Shown: piece by piece, positions 1 through 11,620 of the stretch
Numbering within the stretch: position 1 is the first letter of the stretch
Layout: each line of letters opens with the position of its first letter
Source: Gnetum montanum
Taxonomy: Eukaryota; Streptophyta; Gnetopsida; Gnetales; Gnetaceae
Length of the DNA stretch: 64,000 nt
Assembly: GCA_015680685.1 (NCBI GenBank)
Contig: MNCI01002209.1
Span: 244,845-308,844 of the forward strand
Direction: 5' to 3'
The notes under the pieces: model-generated
Databases searched by the model: none
What the model saw: the letters and a program-made list of their open reading frames with translations, nothing else
Told to the model about the DNA's origin: nothing
Program-made: the position numbers and the translations under genes

Positions 1-320
1 GGTTGATCAAGGAATCAGTTGCTCATCGCACTTAGGCTAGATTAGATTTTCTTACCCTTTTCTTCTTAGCGTAGATTTAGTTAAACATTATTTTCCATTG
101 CCTTCAGGAGTAGCATTAGATTTAGGAACACATCATACACCTCATCTAGACTAAACCATACGTGACATATGCAAAACTAGTCTAGATGGGAAGACAACGA
201 ACTGCGACCTAAGGCTAACTATCTAGGTGCCACAACTAGTCCATCTATGGAGTTCGACCAGATCACGTGTGCGACGCTCATTTCGTATGGTTGAGTGTAG
301 GGGTACCTCGCCACTCATCA
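1..320 (+). repeat. LTR, 3' part (main Ty3/Gypsy family)
   Basis: The sequence ends with the family's U5 terminus (GGTACCTCGCCACTCATCA, 302-320) and aligns well with the minus-strand LTR of element C at 49,066-49,280. It contains the family's inverted pair AAACCATA (153-160) and TATGGTTG (286-293). The left end lies outside the window. The base after CA falls inside a TNP2 reading frame, not a primer-binding site, so this is a 3' LTR or a solo LTR. Its target duplication would start at 321 (ATTGT); the partner is not visible. Confidence 0.85.
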
Positions 321-3000
321 ATTGTGTATTATTTTTGGGTAGAAATTCAAATCTCAAATCATGCCCTTATTGTTCTTCTTCTAGATGGTTCATTACTTCA
401 TTGATTAAAAAAAAGGCTAAAAAGGTTGTTGCTAAGGAGCTTTGCTATTTTATATTAATTTCAAGATAACAATGATTATACATACATCTTGTGGATGCAT
501 TGGCTTGAACATAAATAGATAGAACAAATCACAACTTTGCCAGGGAGCTAAGAAATAATTTGACTTACAATTGTAATAGATGGGCTTAACCCATTCAACA
601 TTCAAAGTAGAAAAAGAACATGTTGGTTAGTTCTAAATTTTACCTATAACTTGACACTATGATTGTGCATAAAGTACCATTACACTATGTTAAGCCTTCT
701 TATACCAGGTACATGATAACCAGGACATATAATAAATATGCACTTACAAATGCTAATTGATAAATTTTGCAAAAGATATGTTAATTTACAATTGAAGTAA
801 AGGCTAGAATTTGAAGATGAGTAGAATTTTTTTATGAATAATAAATTACTTTATGGCTTATGACAATATTTTAGATTGAAGATAAAAGGAAAATTTACTG
901 GTTCACATTGTGGAGCAAACACATACTCTCTATATTTGAAGCATGTTAAGAAATTATGCTAAATGGATCATCATTGAGTTGTGGATGAAAATAATAAATT
1001 TTGTTATTAAAAGGAATAATTTAATGGTAAGAACAAATTAAGAGAGGAATCAATGCTTTTGGCAAGGAATAAATTTCTAAAGAAGATAACATAGTTTATC
1101 AATAAAGAAGATGTTTGGGAAATTTTTGATAAATTTCCTTGGAAGAAGGTCAATAATAAAAAATGTATGAGTTGAAGAAAGAGATAAATTCTTTTTCAAC
1201 CATCATATTGATTTAAGCCTATTGTTTGTCGTAAGCTTAATTTCATGTATAGAAAATCTACGAAAGCTTAATTGATACTCTATTGAATCTTAAAGTTTCC
1301 AACAAGGATAATATTTGAGCATGTGGATATATGTAAAAATATCACAACATTCATTTAGAATTAGCACTTTGGCATAAAGGTGCTAGAAGAGTCATTTCGT
1401 TGTCACTATCTAACTTCACAAGATCTAAAAAATAATTTTTTTACTTTGTTCTAGAGAATTTGAAAGTTCTAAATGGCTACTCATCTAATGTATCAAGATG
1501 TGTACAAGTGAATAATGGAAGAATTACAAATTTGAAAAGTTATGACTACCATGTTCTAATTTAGCAATTACTTCCAATAGCATTACATCACTACTTGAGT
1601 TCTATTATTAGAAAATCCATGTGTAAATTTTGCTTCATCTTTAAGAATTTGATGACAAAGGCTATCTATGTTGGAGATATTTAAAAATGTAGTGGAACGT
1701 TATCCAAATATTGTGTAAGTTGGAGAAATACTTTCTTTCATCATTTTTCAATGTATTAGTACATCATTTTTCAATGTATTACTACATCATTTTTCAATGT
1801 AAGGAAGCTTTAAATTTGTAGGCCTATACCATTCTATTAGATGTATGCTATAAAAAGATAAGTCTTGAAGGAGTTTATATAAAATTAAAGCTAAATAGAA
1901 CATCTTGAAGGGGTTTCATTACTAAAGAATATCTTGCAAATGAAATTCTATATTTTTATTTTAGATACATATAGAACATTCTTATATATGAGAATAGACT
2001 AGGAAGGAATGAAGACGCTTATGCTATGTATAGCACTGAATAGTTTATTCTTAGAAAAATACTTTCTAATAGTTCATCTTTTGTATAACCACCTTCAATG
2101 TATGAACAATAAGACTATTTCATCCTCATGAATGAGGAATAGAGGAATAAAGCTTAATACATTAAGTGAGCGTTTCAAAAATTTTGGTTTCAATTTTATT
2201 TTAATAGTTAAGAAAAATGTAAAATCACAAAAATTACTATTTTTCTAAACATTACTAATGCATTTGAATTTTTTCTATTCTATTTATGCTATATTAGGAA
2301 GCACAAATAGTTCTTGTAATTAGTAAAAATGCTTCATGGAAATTGGTTACAGAGAATGCATACTAAATATTAGTTCAAGAAAAGGGTATGATTGAATTCA
2401 TTATCCTACAAAAAATAAAATTTTGTTGTTTCTTTATAATATGATAATTTTAATTTCATGCATACATTTTTATAAATAATACATGAGAATATGCAACATT
2501 ATTAGTTCTCAGTCTTTAATAAATTAAGAGTCTTAGTCCATCATCCAAAGGAGGTAGCAACTTGTTATAGTGCCTACCTAATCATATAGTGAACCTTGTA
2601 GCTTACAACACTATACAAAATTCTGGGATGTATGTTATGGCAAACATAACCATTATATTTTGAAAGAACATACTATGATATTTTTAAAGCTTCCCTCATG
2701 ATTAAATTTAGATCCAGAAATATCCCACTATTCCATTATGATTGGATAGATGTAAACTTAGGAAAAAATGCAATTAGAATAGATGAAAGCTAATTAGGAT
2801 TTTATATTTAGGATCCCAAGGAATCTAATTTGCATGTTATGATGGAGTGCAAGATTAGATATTTGTTTGAAGAAACAAATGAAGAAGATAAAGAAAATAA
2901 TTTAAAGGCATTGAAAAGTTTAGAGTTGCAAATTAAGAATATTCTTCTAGTGGTGATTCTAATGGTGTTGAAAAAAAATACTAGTAAAATGACTTGGATT
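318..3000 (+). pseudogene. CACTA (En/Spm) TNP2-type transposase relic
   Basis: This is a heavily decayed coding region, readable only by jumping frames. It resembles TNP2, the transposase of CACTA DNA transposons, which cuts and pastes the element in the nucleus. Recognisable pieces in the expected order are NCVLFLG then SCPYCSSSRW (318-390), KKAKKVVAKELCYF (about 412-453), MLSLLIPG (687-710), GANTYSLYLKH (912-945), EDVWEIFDKFPWKK (1,107-1,148), SYDYHVLI (1,538-1,561) and FHYDWIDVN (2,731-2,757). The last belongs to the C-terminal region of the family. Stops and frameshifts are everywhere. The N-terminal part is separated from the rest by the LTR insertion at 320. No CACTA terminal inverted repeat was found. 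The family call rests on remembered family motifs; it is strong for 318-1,150 and weaker towards 3,000. Confidence 0.72.
1737..1802. repeat. Tandem repeat, about 24 bp x 2.8
   Basis: Three consecutive copies of a unit beginning CATCATTTTTCAATGTATTA lie inside the TNP2 relic. It is probably a local slippage duplication after the gene died. Confidence 0.85.
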
Positions 3001-3708
3001 TGAGATGATGAGGAAGATCATTTTATAGATTATTAAAATGAAAATAATAACATATTAATTTTTACTTATGTATGATGTGTTTTGGTAATATTTATTAATA
3101 TTAATTACACAACCTTACTCTTAATTTTTTATGTCATATTATTATGGTAATTTTTTTTATTGAAATCTAGTTATATTTAAAAATGAATATCACGTTTCTT
3201 TTTATCTTTAGTATATACAAGTGTTTTATGATGACTAATTAGAAGAGGAAGAAATCAGAAATAAAATTAAAATCTTTACATAAGATAGGACCAATAGAAG
3301 TTTAAAATCATTACTTATTGGTAGCTAAACTTAACTTATTTTATTATGACTATGTAAATGATTTACTATATAAATATTTTTATGTAATAGTAGTCTAGTC
3401 ATGTATTTGTACATATTTAGGAGTGTATTGCATGTGTAGCAATGATGTTTGATGCAATCAATGATGAGTCTATGCCTACTACACATGAGGAATTTATTGT
3501 ATAATAACATGCTTAGCTTGAGTAGTTTTAGCCAAGTGAAATGGATGCTACCAATAAAGTCAACATACAACTTGTTAGCATAGATGATGGAAGTACAAGC
3601 ATAAGTGCACAAACATATCTTTAACAAATGCATTAACACTTATTATATGATATTCTCCCCTTCACTTCAATTCTAGTTATGTAGTTAGATAAGTCATGTT
3701 ATGTAGTT
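3001..3708. other. AT-rich spacer, no gene recognised
   Basis: This stretch lies between the TNP2 relic and the LTR of element D. It may hold the decayed 3' half of the CACTA element, but nothing is recognisable. A 22-bp direct duplication (GTTATGTAGTTAGATAAGTC plus 2 bases) sits at about 3,676-3,719, straddling the presumed LTR start. A minus-strand open frame of 102 codons at 3,331-3,639 has no recognisable features and is treated as chance. Confidence 0.6.
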
Positions 3709-4480
3709 AGATAAGTCATGTTTTTTCGGTTGCATTAATGTTGCACTATTGACACATCAATATTAACATAGGGTCTACTATGTTAATTCATTTGTGTTGA
3801 TATAGGGGTAATAAATGCCTATATAAATATACATACTAACTATATTTATGATATTTTTGTGATCATAATGTAATGAAGTTCTTATAGTTTGATTTTGTGA
3901 GAGTTAGAATTTATCCCTAAGTGCCCATAATATGAACTTAGATTGACTAACCATCATCTTATTCAAGTGATTATATAATTGGATATATTTTTGTGAGCAA
4001 TAATAAGATTAAGATTAATTTACCTTTATTGTAGAAGTCATCATAGTTTTCTACTTTCCTTAATTGCAATTTAATTTTCTTGTTCTTTCCTTTCTCATGT
4101 ACTTAGTATAAAATTTACTTTCCATACAAATTAATGATTCAGCAAATGAACGTGAATAGTTTCAAGTGTAAATACATATTCACTTGGTAATTCTACTAGC
4201 ATGATTACTTTCATCTAGTAGCATAATACTTAAAAATTCCAGTAGTAGGTAGATATGTTTAGGATGTATACAACAAACTCATCACCTTAAGCTATATTAG
4301 AACCTTGTTTCTATAATTATATTATATTAGATTATATTAATACAATAATGATATTTTGTTAATATTTCAACATGACCAACACAACATTAACATCACATAC
4401 CTTAGTCACATATAATCATATATACTAAAAATACATAAGTATAATTAGAAAGATGGTATCTTTAATGAAAACTATTAGAC
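3709..4480 (+). repeat. LTR of element D, 3' end truncated
   Basis: This is a strongly diverged LTR of the main family, in the order expected. It has a U3 start resembling ATCATGTTTTGCATG, an inverted repeat TTAACATA/TATGTTAA (3,763-3,786), a TATA box (3,820-3,831), and then the shared blocks around GTGCCCATAA, CACTTGGTAA and TTTAGGATGTAT. The U5 end, primer site and gag start are missing. Sequence passes directly into the middle of gag near 4,480, so a deletion removed them. Confidence 0.65.
3763..3831 (+). promoter_or_regulatory. U3 hairpin and TATA box of element D LTR
   Basis: Perfect 8-bp arms TTAACATA and TATGTTAA flank an 8-nt loop (3,763-3,786). TATATAAATATA follows at 3,820-3,831. 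The arrangement matches the other LTRs of the family. Loss of promoter function is likely given the age. Confidence 0.5.
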
Positions 4481-4484
4481 ATAT

Positions 4485-5215
4485 TACAACCTATTCAATT
4501 TGAGGAAGTAGATTTAGGGATGGAAACAAGATAATCATGAGTTTCTTGATATGTGATTAGGTAGATATTATTCATTGCTTCATAGATGCTTACACCATGA
4601 CTTCTCTTTGAAGGAATAACTTTATCATGTCATATATGAACTCAAAAACAATACAAGAGAAACTCTTTGAATCTATACCCAAGGAAGACTTTCAGTGATG
4701 AAAGTTCATCATGTTCAAAGGTTGATTAATTAAGTAACAAAGAAAGAAGGATAATTGAAGAAGAAAAAGAGTATTGAAGAGTATAATATAGGTCATTCTC
4801 TTTGTAAAAAGGAGATTCATCTTTGTGAATAGGATGAGGAGGCATCATTGTAGAAATTGGTTCAATGAAAGACTTTTCCTATATAAAATCTATCACTAAA
4901 ATAGTGACCAAAGTTGACAACATGTGGGTCTCAATTAATAAAAAATTCTAAACAACATTTAAGATTGTAAATGAAAGAATGGAACAAGATAGAACTAAAG
5001 ATAAGAAAAAGAACAAGTAAAAGGGCATTAGTGGGGACAAATACTAGCATAAATGGAAAGCCTTTATAGTAGAAGAGGTTGCAAATTCCAATTTAGATGA
5101 TGAAGGATATGACATATGAAAATACTAACATTTTAAGGGATGTTTTCTAGTTCTATCACATGTTTGAGAGTTTGGAGTTTATACCTTAAATCCAAAAGTT
5201 ATCAGAAGGTAAGCA
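4485..5215 (+). pseudogene. Gag relic, element D
   Basis: Homologous by position and wording to the middle and end of gag in elements A and G. It begins at the segment following the FNDKYQTYS-like motif and runs through the KxEGEL-like helix. It ends with a decayed knuckle-like stretch (about 5,100-5,150) followed by the conserved FGVYTLNP (about 5,165-5,195). Multiple stops and frameshifts are present. Gag would have formed the retroelement's cytoplasmic capsid. The N-terminal third is deleted. Confidence 0.65.
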
Positions 5216-5239
5216 TCCAAGAGGTAGTCTTACCTAAAA

Positions 5240-7783
5240 GAAAACCTAAATCTAGTGGAACGTTGCATGGAACATTATAAAGTATATTAGATTGGATTAT
5301 ACTAAATATTTTATACATTTTTTGTACATAATGTAGTATAATTTCACCAAACCTTTAATCTTGTAAGAAATTTATAAAGGCTAGAACCTATCTCCTTTAC
5401 ATAAATGCAACATTATCTTAGAGCTTGCTAATCAATATATACTATTATTTCCTTGGGATTAGTGGAATATAATGTAACCACCATTAGTATGTGGTCATAT
5501 GCTATTGATATCCTTGTCTTCCATATTAACAACTATACGAGAGAGTTTTCGATCATCATGAGAAGTGCTTGAAAAGGCATCATTAATGCTAAGATAGGGA
5601 TTAAAGACTTGTCATTGGAAATTTCCAATAAAAATAAATATGAAATTATAGAAAAGAAGAATATTCCATGGATGACATATAGTGACACAGGATGTAATTG
5701 TATGTAGAAAATCTAGAAAGTTAGATAAAGAACCATCATAACATGAAAGTCATATGAAGAATTAGTGTTGTATGTAGAAGTTCCTATATGCAATAGCCAC
5801 TAAGCAAGAAGGAACATCGTGGTTGATAGTAGATGAAAGTTGTAAGTATTTCATGTACATGAAACCTTAGGAACCCCTCACAAGTTCTTATATTAATAAA
5901 TTGAATGAGGTGGAATAGTTGAAACAATAACTTTTTCATGAAAAAAAAGAAAAAGAAGAAGAGATGGATTGGAAAAAGTGTGAAATTTCTAAAATGATTG
6001 AAGAAAATCCTATCAAACTCAAAACACTATTGAAATCTCTAGAGTATGTGTTCTTAAAAAAAGGAAAATTAATAATTGTAAATGTTCAACTCACATAGGT
6101 GTAGAAATATAAGTTACTAGACATTATAAGCAAATGATCAATAACCTTTATGTCATCATATGATAAAATAATAGGAATTAATCCTTGCATATGCTAGCAT
6201 AGAATCTACACTAATTAAGCCATCAAGCCCAAACAATAGACATAATGTATATTAATTAAAAATTAATGCAACTTATCAAAAAGAATATTAAGAAGCTCCT
6301 AAAAGTTAATTTCATCTAACCTATAGTAGATAGTAAGTGAATGATTCCACTTATCATTATGTCAAAGAAAGAGGATTAGTGGAGGAATTGTATTAACTTT
6401 AAGCTATTAAATATGGTAACATTCACAAATCATTTTTTGTTATCATTTGTTGATCAAGTATTAGATACTATTTCAAGCCAAAAGTATTAGAACTTCCTCG
6501 ATGGATATAGTGACAACAATAAAATTCAAATACCATCAAAAGATCAAGATAAAACTTCATTTACGAGTTCTTTGGAAATTTTTGCTTACAAAAATATGTC
6601 CTTTAGCTTGTGTAATTCTCTTGTAATGTTCCAATTCTTAGTCCTTGATATCTTCTAATAATAAATTAGTAATAGTGTAAAAGTATTTGGGAATCACATT
6701 CTTGGTTTTGACTCTAATTTTAAGTAAGCACTTAACCATCTAGAACATGTGTTTAAAATTATGTGTAGAAATCATTGTTAAGCTTAACTGGTAGAAAATC
6801 CATGTCATGGTCTAGGAGGATATTATTTTGGAATACCAAGTATTCAAAAAAAGAGATAAAGATGGATCATGAGAAGATAAGAGTGATCTAAGAAATAACA
6901 TAGAGACTATAAATTATGAACAAATGTTAGATCTTTCCCAGGATACACTAGCTGCTATAGAGGATTCATTAAACACTTCTTTAAAATTGCTAAATTACTA
7001 GTGGTATTAAAGAAAAAGAATGTAAATATTGTTTGGACCAAGAAGTATGATAAGACATTTGAACTTTTAAAGAAAAAGATTATAGAAACTGAAATTGTAT
7101 AAGCTCTTGATTGGTTCAGGCCATTTCATATTCTGAAAAATGCATTCACATTTATCTTGGAAGTTATGTTCATGTAGTTGGTGATACAAAATATCCATAC
7201 TAAATTCATCACCTAAGAAAATGTATCATAGGTGTGCAACTAAATTGTATCATCATGAAAAAAAAACTCATGATCATGGTGTATGCCTTAGAGAAATTTA
7301 GGTACTATATGCTTGGATACCTAGTTTTGTGTATATTAATCATAGTGTGATTCAATTTCATATGAGCAAGCTAGTGGTTAGCCCTAATATCATATAACAG
7401 CTATTGAATTTATAGAAGTTTAACATAATCATGATCAATAGAAAGAAGAGTTTTATAGCTGATCACTTATCTTAGTTGCAATGAGATGACAAAGTTGTTG
7501 AAGAATCATTCTCTAATAAGTTTCCTAATGAGTTATTATCTACAAAAGAAATAATGGTTACATATGACATAGTCAAGTCCTAATACTTTGATTATCTTTA
7601 CTACTTACTATCATAGGATGTTCTTACTGAAAGGGAAAGACATAGGAAGTAACAAGTCCTATATAGGGAAAGCACTACATGGAGATAGAGGGTAACATCT
7701 ATAAAATTTATGTCAATGATCTAGTATGATTGTGCATTCTAAAAGGAGATCAAATCATATTTCTCCATGATTCCCATGATGGG
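5240..7783 (+). pseudogene. Pol relic (protease, RT, RNase H, integrase N-terminus), element D
   Basis: Protease remnants lie at about 5,355-5,715, including KCNIILELANQ and a TYSDTGCN-like tail shared with A, B, E and G. The RT start is at about 6,165 (GIN/DPxIC then TNxAIKPK). The RNase H segment is at about 7,020-7,450 (WTKKYDKTFELLKKK). The linker to the integrase runs to 7,783. The integrase zinc-finger region is interrupted by element A and resumes at 23,939. Stops are very frequent, and this is the most degraded full-length pol in the window. Confidence 0.7.
7779..7783. repeat. Probable target-site duplication of element A, left
   Basis: ATGGG here and ACAAG at 23,939-23,943 flank the two LTRs of A. 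They differ only by transitions at three positions. Removing A plus one copy restores the integrase zinc-finger reading of D (CATG + ATGGG + CCTTGTGAAGG, like the same site in A). Confidence 0.55.
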
Positions 7784-8590
7784 TGATGAATCATGTCTTG
7801 CATGCTCCAATATCGAGTACCTAATATCGGAGCCTTAGAGCCCAAGACACAATGTTGGATATCCAATATTGTAGAGTATTTGCTGACCTATAAATATAGT
7901 GCTTGGGCTCACAATTTTGATATTAATTTTTGTCATAGTTAGTGAAGCTCTTGCAGTTTTTTTTTCTCTAGAGTTCGAATATTTTTTGAGTGCCCACAAT
8001 AGGATTCTGAGTGTGTACAGATCTTTGTAAGAACATTGATGTACTTAAGCACAACAGTGTGATAGGAATAAAAATGAACTCTTTTGACAATCCTTAGAAC
8101 ACTAAGAATAGATTGATGTTTTCTTTAATGCACCTTAATTAAGTAATTAATTGTTAGTTGTTAAGGAACACAAGCATGACCACTTCAAGCATATGTGTAG
8201 CACTTGGTAACCTAGGAAAACTTAACATTTGGTAGCCTAGCAGTGCTATATGTGTTTAGGATGTATCTAAGAAAGTGGGATGGGTACTTGTGTTAGGCTA
8301 GCTAGGTAGTGAATGAATTAGATCTTAAATTACTCTACCTTCCACCATTGTTGTAGGTGATTAAATTTAAAAATCTAAAATGATAAAAATCATGTACCTC
8401 AATTACACTTAAACCATATCCTTGAGCTTCACAAGTGCAGTTGAGAAGACAATGACCATTTTCAATGTTCATTTCACTTCCTAGAAGAACTAGTATATTG
8501 GAGAACTATAGGTCCATAGATTTCAATCGAATTGCATGTGAATGCTATTAATTTGTATGGCTGGGTGTATGAGTACCTCACTACTCATCA
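7784..8590 (+). repeat. 5' LTR of element A
   Basis: It starts TGATGAATCATG and ends CTACTCATCA, with the tRNA-Asp primer site immediately after. It contains the 12-bp palindrome TTGGATATCCAA (7,855-7,866), TATAAATA (7,889-7,896) and the inverted pair AAACCATA (8,411-8,418) and TATGGCTG (8,556-8,563). Confidence 0.88.
7855..7896 (+). promoter_or_regulatory. U3 palindrome and TATA box, element A 5' LTR
   Basis: A perfect palindrome TTGGATATCCAA lies 22 bp upstream of TATAAATA (7,889-7,896). The same order is seen in the LTRs of B, C and G. TATA-driven RNA polymerase II transcription from the LTR is the expected role; the palindrome may bind a dimeric factor (inference). Confidence 0.6.
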
Positions 8591-8609
8591 TTGGCATCAT
8601 TTTTGGGAT
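8591..8609 (+). promoter_or_regulatory. Primer-binding site (tRNA-Asp type), element A
   Basis: TTGGCATCATTTTTGGGAT directly follows the LTR. It is a C-to-T/G-to-A decayed form of the tRNA-Asp complement used by Athila/Tat-like plant elements (established knowledge). Element B has the best-preserved version. Confidence 0.75.
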
Positions 8610-8749
8610 ATTTTAGTTATTTTGTGCACTATCTAGGATTTAGTAGAAGTCATTCAAAATCATTGGAACGAACCTTAGAGTCATATCACATCTTAAGATT
8701 ACTATAACCAACTTAAGAAGCACACTACATTATTATTTTCTAACATAAA

Positions 8750-10960
8750 ATGTCTTCTCCTCATAGGAGCACTTCTCCACTCAAGTCTGATGGAGCTCAT
8801 CAGCTGGTGCCTCAAAAATATCAAATGGTATATGCTCATCCTGATGAGTATGTACCCAATTTCATCTTCATCCTACATTAGGATGAACAACTGCAGTGGT
8901 GTGACATGGAGGGAAACATTGTGTTGCTACTCGATCAACATATTCTTACAATGTTTCAAAAAATGCTTATAAAATGGGGTCTCCAAGAACATGATGTTGA
9001 GTATATTGTGTAAGACAATGATGTTAGGGATTATCGTCCCACTGAGGTGCAACATCTACAGGATCAACAGCTAGAACAACATCATGAATTTGCGAAGGAA
9101 AAAGAATCCAAAGAAGGATCCAATGACAAAGAAGGATCCAAAGAGGAAATTGTGATCATGGTCATGATCATTGACAAGGGGGTATCAGGAACCTTGATGG
9201 TGCTAGTCCTTCTTCCTCTTCACCTTCATCGTCATCTTCTTCTTCTTCTGGCTCTAACCATGACTGCAAGAGGTGAGACTGTGATGGAGGTAACCGCAAT
9301 GATCAATGGGACCAAAATGATCAAAGAGACCATTGGACAAGGCAAGAACAAGGGCATGGACATTCAAGAGAGGCACATCACCATGAATGAAGGGGTAGTA
9401 GAGGGTATCATAGGCACCATGATCATGACCTCAATGAGCCTTTACTTGTTACCTGAAGTATGCTAAACATTGTAGAGGTAGTACAAATTCCAACAAGGCT
9501 TGAAGTATAGTTAGATCAAAAGGCTATACATGAAAAATATTCCTTGATTCAAAGGGGATATAACTTAGATCTGTAAAATCATCTCTAAGCTTTTCAAGAT
9601 GCATGTGCCTTGTAGAACATAAAGTGTGAGTGGAAAAAACTTAAGTTGTTCCCAAGGACATTCATCAAAGAAGCAAAGAACTAGTATCAGTCCTTAGAGC
9701 TAGAATCTATTAGATGATGGAGTACCATGCTTAAATTTTTTAATGATAAATATCAAACATACTCCAAAGTGTCCAACTTGAGAAGGAAAATCCAAGAATA
9801 GAAACAAGGAACACACGAATCCTTGGATGCCACCATCAATGGATACTACTCCTTCATGCATAAATGTCCTAGCCATGGTTATTCTCAATTGGATCAACTT
9901 CACCACATTGCATACAGGCTTGAATTAGAAATGAGAAGAATCCTTGGCATCTATGTCCAAGGATGACTATCAAAATTAAGTGCCCATCAAATACAAAGAC
10001 TAATTGAGCAAGTAGCTAAGAAGGAAGGTGAATTAAGAAAAAGAGAACCTGTAGAAGAAGATAACCATAATCCTTCCATTCACGAGAGGGAGGTTCAATT
10101 TTGTGATAGTGAGGAAGAATCTACACCTGATGAGATGGTGAATAGGAAAGCCTTGCTACTCCAAAAATCTCAATCTAAAATTACAGCCAAGGTTGATCAA
10201 TTACAGGACTCCATGGATGCAAATTTCAAGCTATCCTAAAAATTGATAAAGAGTCCAAAGAACAAGGTAGTGATCATGAGTGTAGATGCACAAGGAAGTT
10301 GAAAATGCCTATTAAAGAGGTAAGGACAATATTTTTGTAATAGAAGAAGTTACACGAAGCAAATCAAATGATGATGGTGGGTGTAACATCTGCTAGTATA
10401 AACATCCTAAAGAATGTTGCCCCATAGTGTCACACTTACAAGAGTCTAGGATGTATGCTTTGAATCCATGATTAACACAATGAAAAACATCCAAAACATT
10501 ACCTTATCCTCAAGGTAATTTTAGGTAGTTCCACCAAAAATAGTAATATTATCCAAGTGGAACTCCACTATAACCATATGAGTAGTATCAGCAATGCCAG
10601 CAACTACAGTCATCGGTGTTGGTACCACCAAGGCAACAATACTCATATAGACAACCTAATCTATATGGATATTACATTCAGAAACCCTTATCTTCACGTG
10701 ACTCCTCTAGTCATGCTTCTGCTTTCCAACCTTACTACTATCATCCTGATAATTACCAAACACATTATCCACATTTAAGGAAGGATATCACTTCTTACTC
10801 TTATCCTCCTCTTATTCCTACACATCTTCCTCTTTCATTTTCATAGCTACCACCTACTCCATCTATGCAAGGTGAACTACTAGCTCAACTATAACAATGT
10901 AATGCTACTAGGGCCCTTAATCTACAACTGGTTTATCAATAAAGTAGTTGAAATACTCAA
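8750..10960 (+). pseudogene. Gag relic, element A
   Basis: The start ATG at 8,750 gives MSSPHRS, matching the MSSS starts of B and C. Order: an N-terminal block with YAHPDEYVPNF (about 8,828-8,860); a serine run (about 9,210-9,250); an Asp/His/Arg-rich linker ending HDHDLNEPLL; a Retrotrans_gag-like helical region (about 9,600-10,000); a heptad-like VDQLQDSMDAxF segment (about 10,190-10,230); an atypical zinc knuckle (about 10,380-10,420); and a Pro/Tyr/Gln-rich tail. Stops arise mostly by CAA/CAG to TAA/TAG and TGG to TAG/TGA. Gag would assemble the cytoplasmic virus-like particle. Frameshifts split it into many short open frames. Confidence 0.8.
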
Positions 10961-11094
10961 TCAAAGAAAAGATCTTTCTTCCAACCATGTAGCCCACCTA
11001 AACCCTCAAATACACCTACAATTGACCACCTTGTTCCTCCATCTTCCTCTATATCAAATACCTTCAAGTCCTCTTCAAACCAAACACCACATAG

Positions 11095-11620
11095 GATCCA
11101 TACTATGTTGCTTACTCACATTATATCTAATTGGATCTATGCTAGAAACATTCCTATAAAGTTAGTAGATCTTGGAAGTCCTCTGATTTATTTGCAAATC
11201 GCTAGGAATGAACCATGCAAATCTCTTCTCAACTCATGTTCCAGTATCAACCTGATCTCTCATGAGATGTATATTTCATGGAACCTACCTCCTTTAAAAA
11301 AGAGCAATATCAAATTAGAATTGGTAGACCAATCCATCACTATTCCATTGGGACTAGTAGAAGACATGATAACCACTATCTATAGGTAATTTTATCCTAC
11401 TGATTTCCTAGTGATCAAAGTGGAGAACTATATAGGGGACTTTCCAATCATCATGGGAAGGGCATGGCTTAGCACCCTTGATGTAAGAATAGGCATCAGA
11501 GATATTTCCATAGAAATATCTAGAGGAAATTCATTTAGAAAGATCAAGAAGAAGCATGTTCCATGCATTGTGTACAATGAGACAGGGTGCATGTGTAGAA
11601 ACTTTGGGCCATGAAATAAG
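11095..11620 (+). pseudogene. Aspartic protease relic, element A
   Basis: The segment SPLIYLQIARNEPCKSLLN leads to NSCSSINLIS, where family proteases have an Asp-Ser/Thr-Gly catalytic triplet. Both the Asp (now Asn) and the Gly (now Cys) are altered. Downstream GDFPIIMGRAWL (about 11,434-11,470) is the flap/C-terminal motif shared with B and G. One stop near 11,387 and a frame change interrupt it. The enzyme would have processed Gag-Pol inside the particle; this copy cannot. Confidence 0.8.

Noticed and set aside
321-340. Primer-binding-site-like sequence after the LTR at 1-320 (ATTGTGTATTATTTTTGGGT)
   Set aside because: It resembles the decayed primer sites of A and G, but the same bases read NCVLFLG in frame with the TNP2 relic that continues to 3,000. 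The LTR end is therefore a 3' or solo LTR boundary in host DNA.
318-1000. hAT transposase assignment for the relic
   Set aside because: A few words suggested hAT, but the ordered run of TNP2 motifs (NCVLF, CPYCSSSRW, KKAKKVVAKEL, SLLIPG, GANTYSLYLKH, EDVWEIFDKFPWKK) fits CACTA much better.
3331-3639. 102-codon minus-strand open frame
   Set aside because: No homology or domain is recognisable, it has low-complexity AT-rich codons, and the length is within chance expectation for this window.
9047-9466. 139-codon open frame as an independent gene
   Set aside because: Most of it is a shifted reading of the Ser/Asp/His-rich gag linker of element A; the real gag frames give the conserved blocks.
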